Positions 1-11,285 of a stretch of DNA of 64,000 bases are shown here, piece by piece; position 1 is the stretch's first letter; the number at the start of each line of letters is the position of its first letter. The notes below the pieces were generated by a model that saw nothing but the letters and a program-made list of their open reading frames with translations, had not been told where the DNA came from and searched no databases. Source of the DNA: Mesostigma viride (lineage: Eukaryota > Streptophyta > Mesostigmatophyceae > Mesostigmatales > Mesostigmataceae). The position numbers and the translations under genes were made by a program. The stretch spans positions 1 through 64,000 of the forward strand of contig RPFO01001016.1 of the NCBI GenBank assembly GCA_009746045.1. The letters run 5' to 3'.

Positions 1-1073
1 TTACGTATTCGAACAAAGAATCCCCGACCGATTCTGTTAATAAAAAACACCTGTCTGTTCTGTATATTACATATCTGTAATTTCCGGGCCTCAACTTACT
101 AATCTGTAATATTTCTCTTTTTTTTTTTTACCCGCACCGTAACCGTTTAGTCAGTAAGACAGTTTATCAAATGGATCGCCAATGACCGCCAGTGACGCCA
201 CAATGTGGACATGCCAATTTGCCAAGTGGCGAGAGTCTTCGAAAAGGACATAGTCGGCAGGGAATCCTTTCATGTTTGCCCCTTTGGCACATGTCAGCTA
301 CAATTGTCTCTCGTGCAAATCCGATTCGTGCGGGTGTCAGATTGGGTCCACCTTGTTTTAGTGCACGTCACCAAGTATCGTGGCATACCTGCCCTTCAAC
401 GTCGGTAAATAATTTCTTGGCTAGCTGCGCCGCGAACCAAATGCGCGCCCCGGCGTTCGCATCGGAACGTCTGCGTGATCGTATTGGCTGATCACGGCCC
501 ACCAGTAACTGGACAGGAAAGCCTGAAACCGAACGGTGTCATCAGTCGTCCCTCTATTGGCTACTACGTTGTTAGTGTCTTTCGCAGTCGCCGCTCCGAA
601 AAGCAGATTTTCCGCTCAGCTGTGACTTGTGTGATCCCTTGTGTGGTCAGAATCTCCGTTGCAAATCTTTGTGCGACGGCCGAAGGATGATTGCCCGCAA
701 ACAGCAACGCGCCACGGGCGTCGTCAGGTCACGGCCCTTCCGGTTACCGCCAAGCATTCATGTGCACATCCCGCTAAAAATCGCGGCAGGGCTGCAGCTG
801 GGAGTGCCATTGCGGCAAATAAAACTGATTTTATTTCAGCAGTCAGCACCAAGCAGTACCAGCGCAACAGAGAATGCTGTGTTATATACGCAACATGATA
901 GCATGATAAAAATTAGACAACCAGCGCAGGCCAGAAATCTGGAGAATCCGGACCATGGTAGCTCGAGACTGCCGTTATCTTATCTGCGTTTTCGAGTCGT
1001 TCAGACAACATGATATAGCAGTGGTCGAGTACATATAAGAGGGTCAAATTGTGGAGTTTCGAGTCGTAAGCCG
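1..1073. other. upstream region of the bHLH gene, no gene seen
   Basis: No convincing coding exon is visible; the open frames here overlap one another and have no domain-like composition. The stretch probably holds the promoter and 5' leader of the gene starting at 1074. A TATA-like acatataaga lies at 1031-1040, about 35 bp before the ATG. That is close for a promoter, so its role is uncertain. A 90-bp segment (915-1004) recurs at 14428-14517. Confidence 0.5.
915..1004 (+). repeat. 90-bp segment duplicated at 14428-14517
   Basis: By eye 86 of 90 bases match the segment at 14428-14517, with no gap. The match stops abruptly on both sides (gttcag, then acaaca here and gatgat there). This copy lies 70 bp upstream of the bHLH start codon. 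The other lies inside a 315-bp insertion in a retroelement fragment. Confidence 0.8.
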
Positions 1074-4000
1074 ATGGAAATGCCATCGCCTGTGCATCAT
1101 CTACCGTCACTGGAAGTGCTAGATGAAGTGGGGGACTTTTTTGGCATCCCCCGGGAGTATTCAATAGCCCACGAACCAGTCGAACCAGCTGAGCAATTCA
1201 AGCGTTCTAGTGGCAGTGCAGATGCAACAGCAGCCACTGGGTATGATGCCCTCGACTCCGCGGGCGTGCCTGACAACAGCCATGCTAGTGTGTCCATGAA
1301 AAGGTCTGATAGCGACCTTACTGAGTCGGACTCAAATAATGATCTCAAGGAGGAGGACCCTAAGCGGAAACGGTAAATGTTGCTGGCTTGTGGGGGGGCT
1401 GCCGGTTCGTATATTGAAGCCCCTGCATTTCGTGGTTACCTACTTTTTATGGCTATGCGGCTTATAGGCGATGGCCCCTGGCCCTGGCAACGTGGTGCAC
1501 TGCTGACAGGCAACGCGTCCATCAACTCTGCGAACAAAGACGACGGAATCGGATGAAGGAGATCGTACATGATTTCAAGCAATTTTTGCCAAAGGAATAC
1601 GCGACGAAGTCGGACAATCTCTCCCTGATCTGCGCCGGTCTCAGGTGCGTCATTGCGGAGCCTTTATAATGTTCGCAGGCATCTCCACAAGTGTGTCATT
1701 CATGCACCTCGTCAAGCAATCTGCAGACTGTGGGGGGGGTCGCGAACATGACTTTGGGGCGCATCTTAGCGTTATCGTGGACTTGTGCACAAATGAAACC
1801 ATGCAACTTGGTGATGGCTATGTCACAGCCACTGCCCTTCCCCTCATATCTCCTCATTACAGTTCTTCTCGTCCTATCTCCTCATTACAGTTTACGGTTC
1901 CGGTACCCCATGTCGATTTTCTGCTTGGCACTTGCAACATGGTGGCAAAGTGGTGGTGAAATGGTGGGAATATTGTGGCAATTCGAGGTTGTACCTAGCC
2001 GCCACTGGCTCGGCCTAGGTTGCCACGCTTTTCCAAGGGGTCAGGGTGCCACCTGCATGCAACAACCGTGCATGATGGAGGGTATTCCCAGAACAGATGC
2101 ATTCAGGTTGTATTCTATTGTTATTTGCATCATGTCTAAATAGTTAAATACATACATAAAAAGGTTGTCATACCCTTTCCCATCATGTCATCCTTTGCAT
2201 GGCAGTTATGGTAGTAGTACATCAGCAATGGTATTACTACCATTAAAAAAACGCAAGAGTGCGGACATGCCAGGGGAGGAGTTGTACAGGTAGGTGTCCG
2301 TTGAGATGTCAGAGCTGTCAGACCGGCAAACTTGTAGCTTTCGCGAGAATGTCTAATAATTACTGATGTGTTTAGGGGTAATAAATGATCCCGAGGAAAG
2401 TACATCACCGGGGCACGGTTAGCAGAGTGCACGTTCGATCCACATGCGAAGTAAGTTAAGTGACAAGGAGTGATCACGAGTAAACAGAGTGCATGTTCGA
2501 TCCACGTTCCATGTCAGTGTAGTGACAATAAGTGATTATTAGTAAGTAGAGTGCACGTACGACCCACATTCGATGTCAGTATGTATGGCGGTAAGTGGCC
2601 ATGAGTAGGCTGAGTGCACCTTTGATCCACATCTGATGTCAGTATAGTGACAATATGTGGTCATGAGTAACTAGAGTGCACCTTTGATCCACATCCGATG
2701 TCAGTATAGTGACAATATGTGGTCATCAGTAACTAGAGTGCAGGTCTGACCCACATTCGATGTCAGTATAGTGACAATATGTGGTCATCAGTAACTAGAG
2801 TGCACCTTTGATCCACATTCGATGTCAGTATAGTGACAATATGTGGTCATGAGTAACTAGAGTGCAGGTCTGACCCACATTCGATGTCAGTATAGTGACA
2901 ATATGTGGTCATGAGTAACTAGAGTGCAGGTCTGACCCATATCCGATGTCAGGGTAGTGACAATATGTGGTCATGAGTAACTAGAGTGCAGGTCTGACCC
3001 ACATTCGATGTCAGTATAGTGACAATATGTGGTCATGAGTAACTAGAGTGCAGGTCTGACCCACATTCGATGTCAGTATAGTGACAATATGTGGTCATGA
3101 GTAACTAGAGTGCAGGTCTGACCCATATCCGATGTCAGGGTAGTGACAATATGTGGTCATGAGTAACTAGAGTGCAGGTCTGACCCACATTCGATGTCAG
3201 TATAGTGACAATATGTGGTCATGAGTAACTAGAGTGCAGGTCTGACCCACATTCGATGTCAGGGTAGTGACAATATGTGGTCATGAGTAACTAGAGTGCA
3301 GGTCTGACCCACATTCGTTGTCGCTTTCGTGATAGTAAGGGTTCATGAGTAAACAGAGTGCACTTTCGATGTCAAGCGGCCGCATTCGCTTACAGCGGCA
3401 CGTCTCGTTCCGGTAATGTGGGCCAATGTATTTGGCACGTAGCTGCCAACGTTACAGTACCGGGCCCCGTTACAGCACTGGGCCCGGACCCCCTTACAGC
3501 ACTGGGCCCTGTTACAGTACTGGGGCCCAATATCTCATTAAGTTTCGCAAAACTGAGATCATGGGTCATGTGCTTCATCTGAAGGTTGAGCACCTGTTAC
3601 GTCCGCATGGCATGATGTTGTTGCCCCCACATCAATGTTGTCGTGGCAGGTAGTTTCGACGTATGACGTCGACGGGGTGGAAATAGAAAGTGTCGGCCCT
3701 TACTGAGACAGTGGCGACGCTTACTGTGAATGTACCGTGGTGGCACCTACTGTGACTGTACCGTGGCGGTACTTACTGTGACTGTACCGCAGCGTCACTT
3801 ACTGTGACTGTACCGTGGCGCCACTTACTGTGACTGTACCATGGCGGCACTTTCTGTGACTGTACCGTGGTGGCACTTGCTGTGACTGTACCGTGGCGGC
3901 GCTTACTGCTGTCACTATACTGTGGTGACGCTTACAGTGACCCCCTGTGACCAGGTCTTAGGGTGCAATGTCGTACTGATACATCTTCATCAATGTTTTT

Positions 4001-7000
4001 GTATAAATCTATTCATGTTAGTTTCAGTCGACAGTTCAGTTATGGTTCACACGCACAATTAGCACTTTGCGGACTACCGAAAAGAAAAGGGAAGGAAAGG
4101 GTTGGGGGAGGGGAGCTTTAGTGCGCTATCAATGAGCCCCTCCTCACCCCAATCCACCCCAACCCAACCCAACCCAACTCAAACCAAACCAAACCAAACC
4201 AAACCAAACCAAACCAAACACCAACACAACACAACACAACACCACACCACACCACACCACACCACCCAACCCCAACCAACCCCAACCAACCCACCCACAC
4301 ACCCACCCACACACACATCCACCCACCCACTCTGCTTGCGCTCGCAGGTATTCACGCTACCTGCTGAGTCAGCACGACGACCTGGCTCGCAAGAATGCGA
4401 TGCTGGAGCGACAGCTGGTGTCTGTCTCCAAGCTGCTGTCCAAGGGCACAGTCGAGGGTGTGTGCCGCGCGTCTTGCTGTTTACCCCTTCCCATTTGGCT
4501 GGACCCAATTTTAAAATTGCTTAGCAATGTGGAATGCAAACCGGTCGCTATCTTTTCACTCGCTCTGTTTGCTCAACGCTGAGATATGTATGGCACACGT
4601 ATTTGGCTATTAGAACATGCATGAACGGCCCCTTTCCAGGCTGTGGGGATGGTGGCCCGTTTAATTTCATTTCATTTCATTATTATTTTTCTAGAACGGG
4701 CAGCCATGCTCAAGCAATCACAGTGCTCAATGTTGCTATTTCAGTGTGGGCATCATTCGGGTTTGCCCCGTGTTTGTCATGGATCCCAGAGCCCTGTGTA
4801 CGGGTGTGCCGCACAGTTTCTGGTGGCTTCCGTGGTCAACCAGAGTTGTCTGTCAATTGCTTGACGGGTGCCCTGGCAGCGAGTTGCGGGCCCTTGCGAC
4901 GTGTGGCAGAGGCGAGGCAGATGGGGGGCACGGGACTAGCATTTCAAAGACACGGATGGGGGGCATGGGACCTGCACATCAAACACAGATGGGGGACATG
5001 GGAATAGCACATCAAACGCAGATTGTGGGCGTGGGACTAGCACATCAAACACAGACTGGGGGGTGGGACTAGCACATCAAACACAGATGGGGGCGTGGGA
5101 ATAGCACATCAAACGCAGACTGGGGGGTGGGACTAGCACATCAAACACAGATTGGGGGGGTGGGACTAGCGCATCAAACACAGACTTGGGGCATGGGACT
5201 AGCACATCAAACACAGATGGGGGGCCCAGGACTAGCACATTTAACGCAGATTTGGGGCGTGCGACTAGCACATCAAACACAGATGGGGTGTGTGCGACTA
5301 GCACATCAAACACACATGGGGGACATGCGAATAGCACATCAAACACAGATTGTGGGCGTGGGACTTGCACACCAAATACAGATTGGGGGGGGGGACTAGC
5401 ACATCAAACACAGATGGGGGGCCCAGGACTAGCACATTTAACACAGATTGGGGGCGTGCGACTAGAACATCAAACACAGATGGGGTGTGTGCGACTAGCA
5501 CATCAAACACAGATGGGGGGCCCAGGACTAGCACATCAAACACAGATTGGGGGCGTGGGACTAGCACATCAAACACATGCTGGGGGCGTGGGACTAGCAC
5601 ATCAAACACAGATGGGGGGCGTGGGACTAGCACATCAAGCGCGTGTAACCCATGGGACTGTGGGGGGGCATGTGGGCCAAGTGGGTGGCAGGCGGCAGGG
5701 GGGGTTAGTATGGCTATGGAGTTATCGTCGAGGCAAGCAGCAAATAGAAACCATATGCTGCCGAGCGCCGGAACACACACACGCACACACACACACACAA
5801 AAAAAAAAACACCGTGAAAGTTGAAGTAGCTAGATGGAGTTATCCTAATTGGTAGGTAGGTGGAAGCCTGTCTCGCTGGGATTTTTACACAACTTGACGC
5901 CCAGAAAAGTAGGGGCGTCGCAACCTGCACAGACAACAACTGGGTGCATAGCGATCATGGTTAGCGAGTCGGGGAGTTGGTTGCACGGGGCCAGTCAGCT
6001 CGCCAAACCACCCGCGATTCCACACCTCGACAATTGCTTATACTGCGTTGCGCTGTGCCGGAGCACCCTTCCTACCCCCTACCCCCTTGTAGACCCCGCT
6101 GCCCGCCCCCCCTCCACTCCCGTTGCCACCTCGCACCTCCCCAAGGTGCCGCTTGCTGCCGTGTCCCGTGTGACTTCACGTCTCCCCCATGGTTGCCACC
6201 CCCTTGCTGATCGCCATGCCCGTACTTGCCCTCATGCGCCGCCCCCCCCCCCCCCCCCCCCCCCCCCGCTTGTCACCCTGCTTGTCCTCACCACCACCAC
6301 CCTCTTAATCCCCCCCCTTTTTGTTATTGCGCCCCCATGTGCCCTTACGTCCCCGCTCGCCCTCGCACCTGACTCGCCACCAACCATCCCCCTTGTCATC
6401 AACCCCCCCCAGGGCCCCTGGACTTCCGCCGTGTGTTTCAGCACACGGCAAGCGCGGCGGCCATCATTAGGCTGGCGGACTTTGCACTGCTGGAGGGCAA
6501 CCTCAATTTCCAGGCCATGTTCGGCCACGTGCCGCAGGAGATGGATGCGACGCTCAAGTTCCAGCACCTGCTCTCCGACACGGACATCTGGTGGCAGAAG
6601 GAGGTGGGTGGGTGGGTTGGTGTGGAAGGTTTGGGGGCATGTGGTTGCACGAGGTGGTGGTGGTGGGTGGGGTGGGTGGGTGGGTGGGTGTGGGTGGGTG
6701 GGGGCGGGGCGGGGGCGGGGCGGGGCCGGGGCGGGGGGGGGGGGGGGGGGGGGCAGGGGGGGGGGCGGGGGGGGGGGCGGGCGGGCGGGGGCGGGGCGGG
6801 GGCGGGGGGGGGGGGGGGGTTCGGTTTTAGGGCTATATGGTGGCAAAAGGTGTGTGTGTGTGTGTAAGGTTTAGGGTTTGGGGCCATATGGTGGAACCGA
6901 GCTGTGGTTCAAATGGGAGGGGTGGCGTGAAGAGGCCTGGGCAACCGGTGGCTTAAAGTTTGCATAAGTGGGGAGGCAAACAACATCAGAGGGTGCCATG

Positions 7001-10000
7001 ACGTGGTGCAGCCAGGCGAGCGAGTGGGGGGGCTGGTAAACCCATGGCCTATCTGGCCCAACCCAACGTATGACCCGGAGGAAGCGATGAGGGTTCGGTC
7101 CAACAGGTAGGGAACGCTGGCATGATGAGGTGGGAGGGGGGGAGGGCCTGTCGTCGTGTGTTCCGTGGGGGGAAGGGGCGGCCTAAAGAGCAAGGGTTCA
7201 GCGCCCAAGGCACCGGAGATGGCAAAGGATGTCAGCAGGTGGCCAGGTTATCCGTGGTAGAAGAGAGCCTAGGGGAGGATGATGCTGGACTTATTTTTTT
7301 ATGTATTATAGATATATCGATATATAGATTAGAAGAGAGCGTGGGCAAGGGTGATTCTGGATCCAGAGCTGTAATTGCAAGGTGTTTGGGTGCCATTGAA
7401 AATATAGTAGTACACAGATGGATACAAGTAAGAAATGACTTGATATTTTATTAGTGCTACAAATAGAATAGAAACTTTGGATGATGCCAACAGCGTCCTG
7501 GGCACGGGGGTGAAATTGTTACAAGGCAGCCGTACTGGAGGGCACGGGAAGAATGTGGCCATGATTATGGCGGCTGGGCGGATGGCCGCAGCTTGTTTAC
7601 TTGCCATTCCAGCGCCCTGATCGCACCATTACCTCGTACCTGTTCATGCATAACAGGTGACCCAAATCTCATCGCAGTTTTAGGTTTTAGTTGTTCTACA
7701 TTACCTACCTACCAACCACGCGCCACCCTTTTTCGTGTGCTGCCCTCCGCTCCTTGCCCACCTCCCCATGCTCTTCTTCGGAAACCAAGCCAAAAGCACG
7801 AAAGAACTCATTATTCTGCGCAATGCAGCCCAGCAATAGCCACCCATCTAAAACTGCCTGCCATCTTCACTGCCGCCTCGGCCACCACCACCAAACTGCC
7901 ACAAAATTGTTGCTACTTGCCACCCCTTGGCCGGCTCTTGCATGTGTGAGCAGAAGAGCTACTGGCGCAACTTCGTGATAGGCATCCTGCTTACATGCTC
8001 TGATACTTCTGTTTATATCTGCTGTGTGTGTGTGTGCGAGCAGAAGAGCTATTGGCGCGACTACGTGGTGGGCATCCTTCGCACGCACAGCAGCTTTGGC
8101 TGGGACACGACCCTAGTCGCGCGCAACGGGTGTTCCCACTCGGTCATCATATCCGCGCAAGGTGAGGGCAGGGCGATCCGTACTGCCATGGCATGATCAT
8201 GAGTAGCACTTTGCTAGTGACGCAGTCGTTATTTCCGCACAAGTGGGGCAGGGCCGTGACCAGCTGGGCTATCGTTGTAGCTGGTACTCCAAACACACGA
8301 CCGGGCCATATCTCCGGACAAGGAGCCAGGGACGGCGGCCGCACGCAAGGATTGTCACTAGTACAACTATTGCCACCTCTACTGTGCTACCGTCTTTAAT
8401 GACTGCTGTTGCTTTGCTGAAAGTTGAGCGGAGATGCCTTTTCTAGTCCAGGGTGAGGGGTTGAATGCGAGATTGATATCCTTATTGTCAAGCTATTTGC
8501 TTGTTTCGTCACTGTAACTATCACACTCCTTCGACATCCTCACAGTTGCCTTGTAGCCATGGAAAGTCCCCCTGTCCCGCAACGCCACCCCTGTCATAAA
8601 CCAAGACCGTGACCATTGAACCTGATGATGCTCGTACTACCTTGACATCGAATGTCTGGAAAATTAGCCGGACATTTGTTTTCTTGTCACCTTTTGTTTC
8701 TTTTGTTTGCTATGCATTCTTGCGTCTCCTTGAGCGACGTGCGTCCCCTGCTTGCCCTTCATTGCCCTTTCTGTCTCTTCTCCGCTATTCTCCTGTTGCG
8801 ACCTGTCATGGTGAAGTACCCTCGTTGTTTTGTGGCCCACCACTGTGGCTCGTGTCGTGAGTTCACTCACCGGCTGCCCCCTACCCCGTTTGCCCCGTGT
8901 GCCCAACCATGTAACCAAACAAAATAACCACAAACCACATTATAACCACACCCGTGAAAACCCCGCCACCTCGAACAACCTACAGGTCTCACGGAGAGCG
9001 ATGGCTCCCTCGCCTATGCGCTGCTCTCCATCACCTTTGGGTCGAACCCCGATCGCCTCTGCTACTTCTCCATCAGCGGCCGCCGGGCCAAGCCCATCCC
9101 GATCGAGGCCACCCCCTGCAACAACGCGCCCGATCTCGACCCCATCATGATCTCAGGGCCATCCTCGTACCTGATCGAGGGCAACTGCCCCGGCCGCGTG
9201 ATCCGGGGCGAGTGCTCCATCTGCCACCATTTCCACTGCGGCCGGCCGTGCCACACAGACCCCTCGCGCCTCTGTGGGAGCGCGCTTACCATCAAGCAGG
9301 CGCGCACGCTCTCGCAGCTGGCCGCCGCAGCCAACGCCAACGACAGCCAGCATGCGCACGCCGATGAGCACAGCCACCACCACGCCTCCAAGGGGGGGGC
9401 GCCGTGCGGGGACTATAACCACAATAACCACAATAACCATGATAACCATAATAACCATCATAGCCACGATAATAACGGGAATCATGCCATGAACCCGGGC
9501 GCGCAACGGATACCCTGCGGAGGGGGGCTCGGCGTGCTTCCCCCCCCTGCGCTGGACATGCCGGGCCTAACCCCCCTCGCGCCCCACCTGTCGGCCACCC
9601 AGAGCGGGATGTTCACGGGATCGGCGCTCGAGGATGAGAACAGCATCACAGGGGGCGGCGGCGGCGGCGGCGGCGGCCGCGTGGCAGGTGTCGATAAAAT
9701 GTCGGCGGCGCGCACGGGGCTGTGCTTCAGCCCCATATCCGACACCTCCTCCCCCTTGGTCTTCCCAAACCCAGGCTCCGGTGTCTTCCCTTCGTCGAGC
9801 TCCTGCCGCTCGACGCAGCACGCCACCCCCGCGAGCTCGTTGCAGCAGCAGCAGCAGCAGCACAGTGGTGGCTCCCAGCCGTCACTCACGCTGAGCCACC
9901 CAGGGTCTGCCATGCGGGGCCAGCCGCCCCTGGCGGCCCAGTCAATGTCCGGTGGCAAGGGCGTGCTGTCCTTGACCCGCATGATCTCGCCAGGGACCCT

Positions 10001-10450
10001 AGACAGCGCCTGCCACCTCCAGGGCGGCGCGGGGGCGCCCGGTGGCGGCGTGGGCTCGCAAGAGTTGGGGGACGGCCGTCCCTTGAGCGTGGGCAGCATG
10101 GCGGTGGGGTCGGGGGTTGGCAGCGGGGGTGGGGTGGGTATCACGGGCCCACTTGCGGGTCTCCCCCCGATGAATGGGTTCCCTGGCGGCGCAAGGTATC
10201 ATGCGGGGTTCAACGACGCCGGGCACCAGTTCCTGTCCAACGTCTCGCCCCCGCAATCTCACCAGGAGCGAACGGGGCGGCCACTCGCTCCGGTGCTCCC
10301 CTCGGCGCTGTTGCAGGCGTCGGGGAAGCCGGACCCTCAGGCGGCGTTACTGCACCCGCTGTTCGTGCTGCAACAGCAGCAACAGCAAGAAGCATTACAG
10401 CAGCAACAGCAAGAAGCATTACAGCAGCAACAGCAAGAAGCATTACAGCA

Positions 10451-10489
<39 letters not shown>

Positions 10490-11285
10490 AGCGCCCGGGC
10501 TTGATCATGGACCACTGGCCCCTTTGTCCGCTGGCATGGGGCTCCCCCAGCAATTTGGCGACATGCTGGCGTGGCAACGTAGTCTCACTACCAAGAACAC
10601 CAACAACAACAACAGCAGCAGCAACAGCAACAACACGGGCAATCTGTTAACCATCGCCTCGCACTCGCTCAAGATCACCGAGCTGCCCTCAGACCCCTCC
10701 ACCCTGGACGCCACCCAGGGGCGGCCGCAGCTGCCACCACCCAAGCCATCCTCACAGCCGCGGCAATCGCAGCAGAGCGTGTGGATGAGTCGGGGGCCCG
10801 GGGGCGGGAGCGGGCTTGAAGCCGTGCTCACGGGCCACTCAAATAGTAGCAGTCGGATAGGCTCGCTTGCGTATGAGCGGGGGGTTATGTCCTCCTCCTC
10901 TGGTGCACCTCAGGTAGCTGCGCCTTCCTTGTCCATGGCCACCCCTGGAGGAGTGCTCCATCTGTCCCAGCAGATGTCGTCCTCAATCCTGCCCTCATCG
11001 CAGTCATCCCTCATGGGGGGGTGCGGCCTCATATCGGACCTCTCCTCCCTGCTCGGGGACAACAAGTGCCGCATGGCCAACCAGTTGGGCCCCGCGTCGC
11101 TGGGTGTGTCGCACGGTGGGGAGTCCTCCGTGGCAGGGTACCTGCGGTCCTACCACGCGGGCAGCCTATCGACGATGGGGTCCGGGGGCATGCGAGCGAC
11201 GGCCATGCCGGCGTGGCTGGCGGGCGCGGGAATGGAGCCGGGCACGTCGCTGTGCTTTGATTCGCTCGACCGGCTCGGGCCGTGA
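1074..11285 (+). CDS. bHLH transcription factor with a PAS-like domain (six exons)
   Basis: Proposed join is 1074..1372, 1510..1644, 4348..4457, 6413..6603, 8044..8161, 8986..11285. All introns are GT-AG and phases (2,2,1,0,1) agree, giving 1050 residues plus TGA. A Lys/Arg stretch at the end of exon 1 leads into a basic region with His104, Glu108 and Arg112, the H-E-R triad of E-box (CANNTG) binding bHLH proteins. Helix 1 follows at about 115-125, and helix 2 continues into a leucine-rich stretch in exon 3 (to about 175). Exons 4-6 (about 182-325) read like one PAS fold: a hydrophobic start, GNLNFQAMFGH, a Trp-rich loop, LVARNG and a final strand. Five cysteines (361, 364, 369, 373, 382) form a possible zinc site. 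The remainder is low complexity: His/Asn-rich 406-449, a Gly run near 510, Gln-rich 746-785, Asn/Ser near 822-836. It is expected to act in the nucleus as a dimer. The bHLH call is firm; PAS is inferred by eye. Confidence 0.85.
2414..3352. repeat. 62-bp tandem satellite in intron 2
   Basis: About 15 copies of a 62-bp unit containing gagtaactagagtgcaggt, then cccacattcgatgtcag and tagtgacaatatgtggtcat. Outer copies are more diverged; central copies are nearly identical, with two alternating types (cccacattcg and cccatatccg). It occupies a third of the 2.7-kb intron between the two exons that encode the bHLH. Confidence 0.95.
3700..3935. repeat. 26-bp minisatellite in intron 2
   Basis: About eight copies of a 26-bp unit (tgtaccgtgg, then cggcacttactgtgac). 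Just upstream, 3459-3532 has shorter repeats of ttacagcactgggccc. No coding potential. Confidence 0.9.
4141..4330. repeat. AC-rich simple repeat before the exon 3 acceptor
   Basis: Runs of caacc, aacca, acaac and accac units drift into one another up to the polypyrimidine-like stretch and the CAG acceptor at 4347. It may act as an extended 3' splice-site tract; that is inference from position only. Confidence 0.8.
4905..5645. repeat. ~33-bp minisatellite in intron 3
   Basis: About 22 degenerate copies of gggactagcacatcaaacac plus agat(t)gggggc. Units are mostly 31-35 bp, so several reading frames stay open by chance and spell GLAHQTQMGG-type peptides. It lies inside the 1955-bp intron between exons 3 and 4. 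Confidence 0.93.
6241..6267. repeat. uninterrupted C run in intron 3
   Basis: About 27 consecutive C residues some 145 bp upstream of the exon 4 acceptor. The true length is likely uncertain because homopolymers of this size sequence poorly. Confidence 0.9.
6604..6870. repeat. G-rich tract at the start of intron 4
   Basis: Starting at the donor of exon 4, the + strand is (GGGT)n, then GGGGC-rich sequence with several G runs of 9-15, then a (GT)n stretch. Many G-quadruplex-compatible patterns follow the splice site directly in the RNA-sense strand. Confidence 0.9.
7943..8262 (+). other. exon 5 with partial duplicates of both its edges
   Basis: The start of exon 5 (gagcagaagagctattgg, from 8038) is preceded by a near copy at 7949 onward (gagcagaagagctactgg). 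That copy keeps about 40 bp of the exon but has no usable donor. The exon end and donor (tccgcgcaaggtgagggcag, 8152-8171) have a weaker copy at 8233-8252 (tccgcacaagtggggcag) that has lost the GT in register. The gagcag before aag is a NAGNAG acceptor, so a product with one extra Gln is possible. Confidence 0.7.

Noticed and set aside
192-1013. Several 70-130 codon open frames upstream of the bHLH gene
   Set aside because: They overlap each other in different frames, lack splice support and have no protein-like composition.
2414-3352. Possible CRISPR array
   Set aside because: The 62-bp units are repeated whole with no unique spacers, in a eukaryotic intron.
4905-5824. GLAHQTQMGG repeat protein and the antisense VFDVLV repeat protein
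   Set aside because: It is a noncoding minisatellite inside intron 3 of the bHLH gene. Units vary between 31 and 35 bp, so no frame is maintained.
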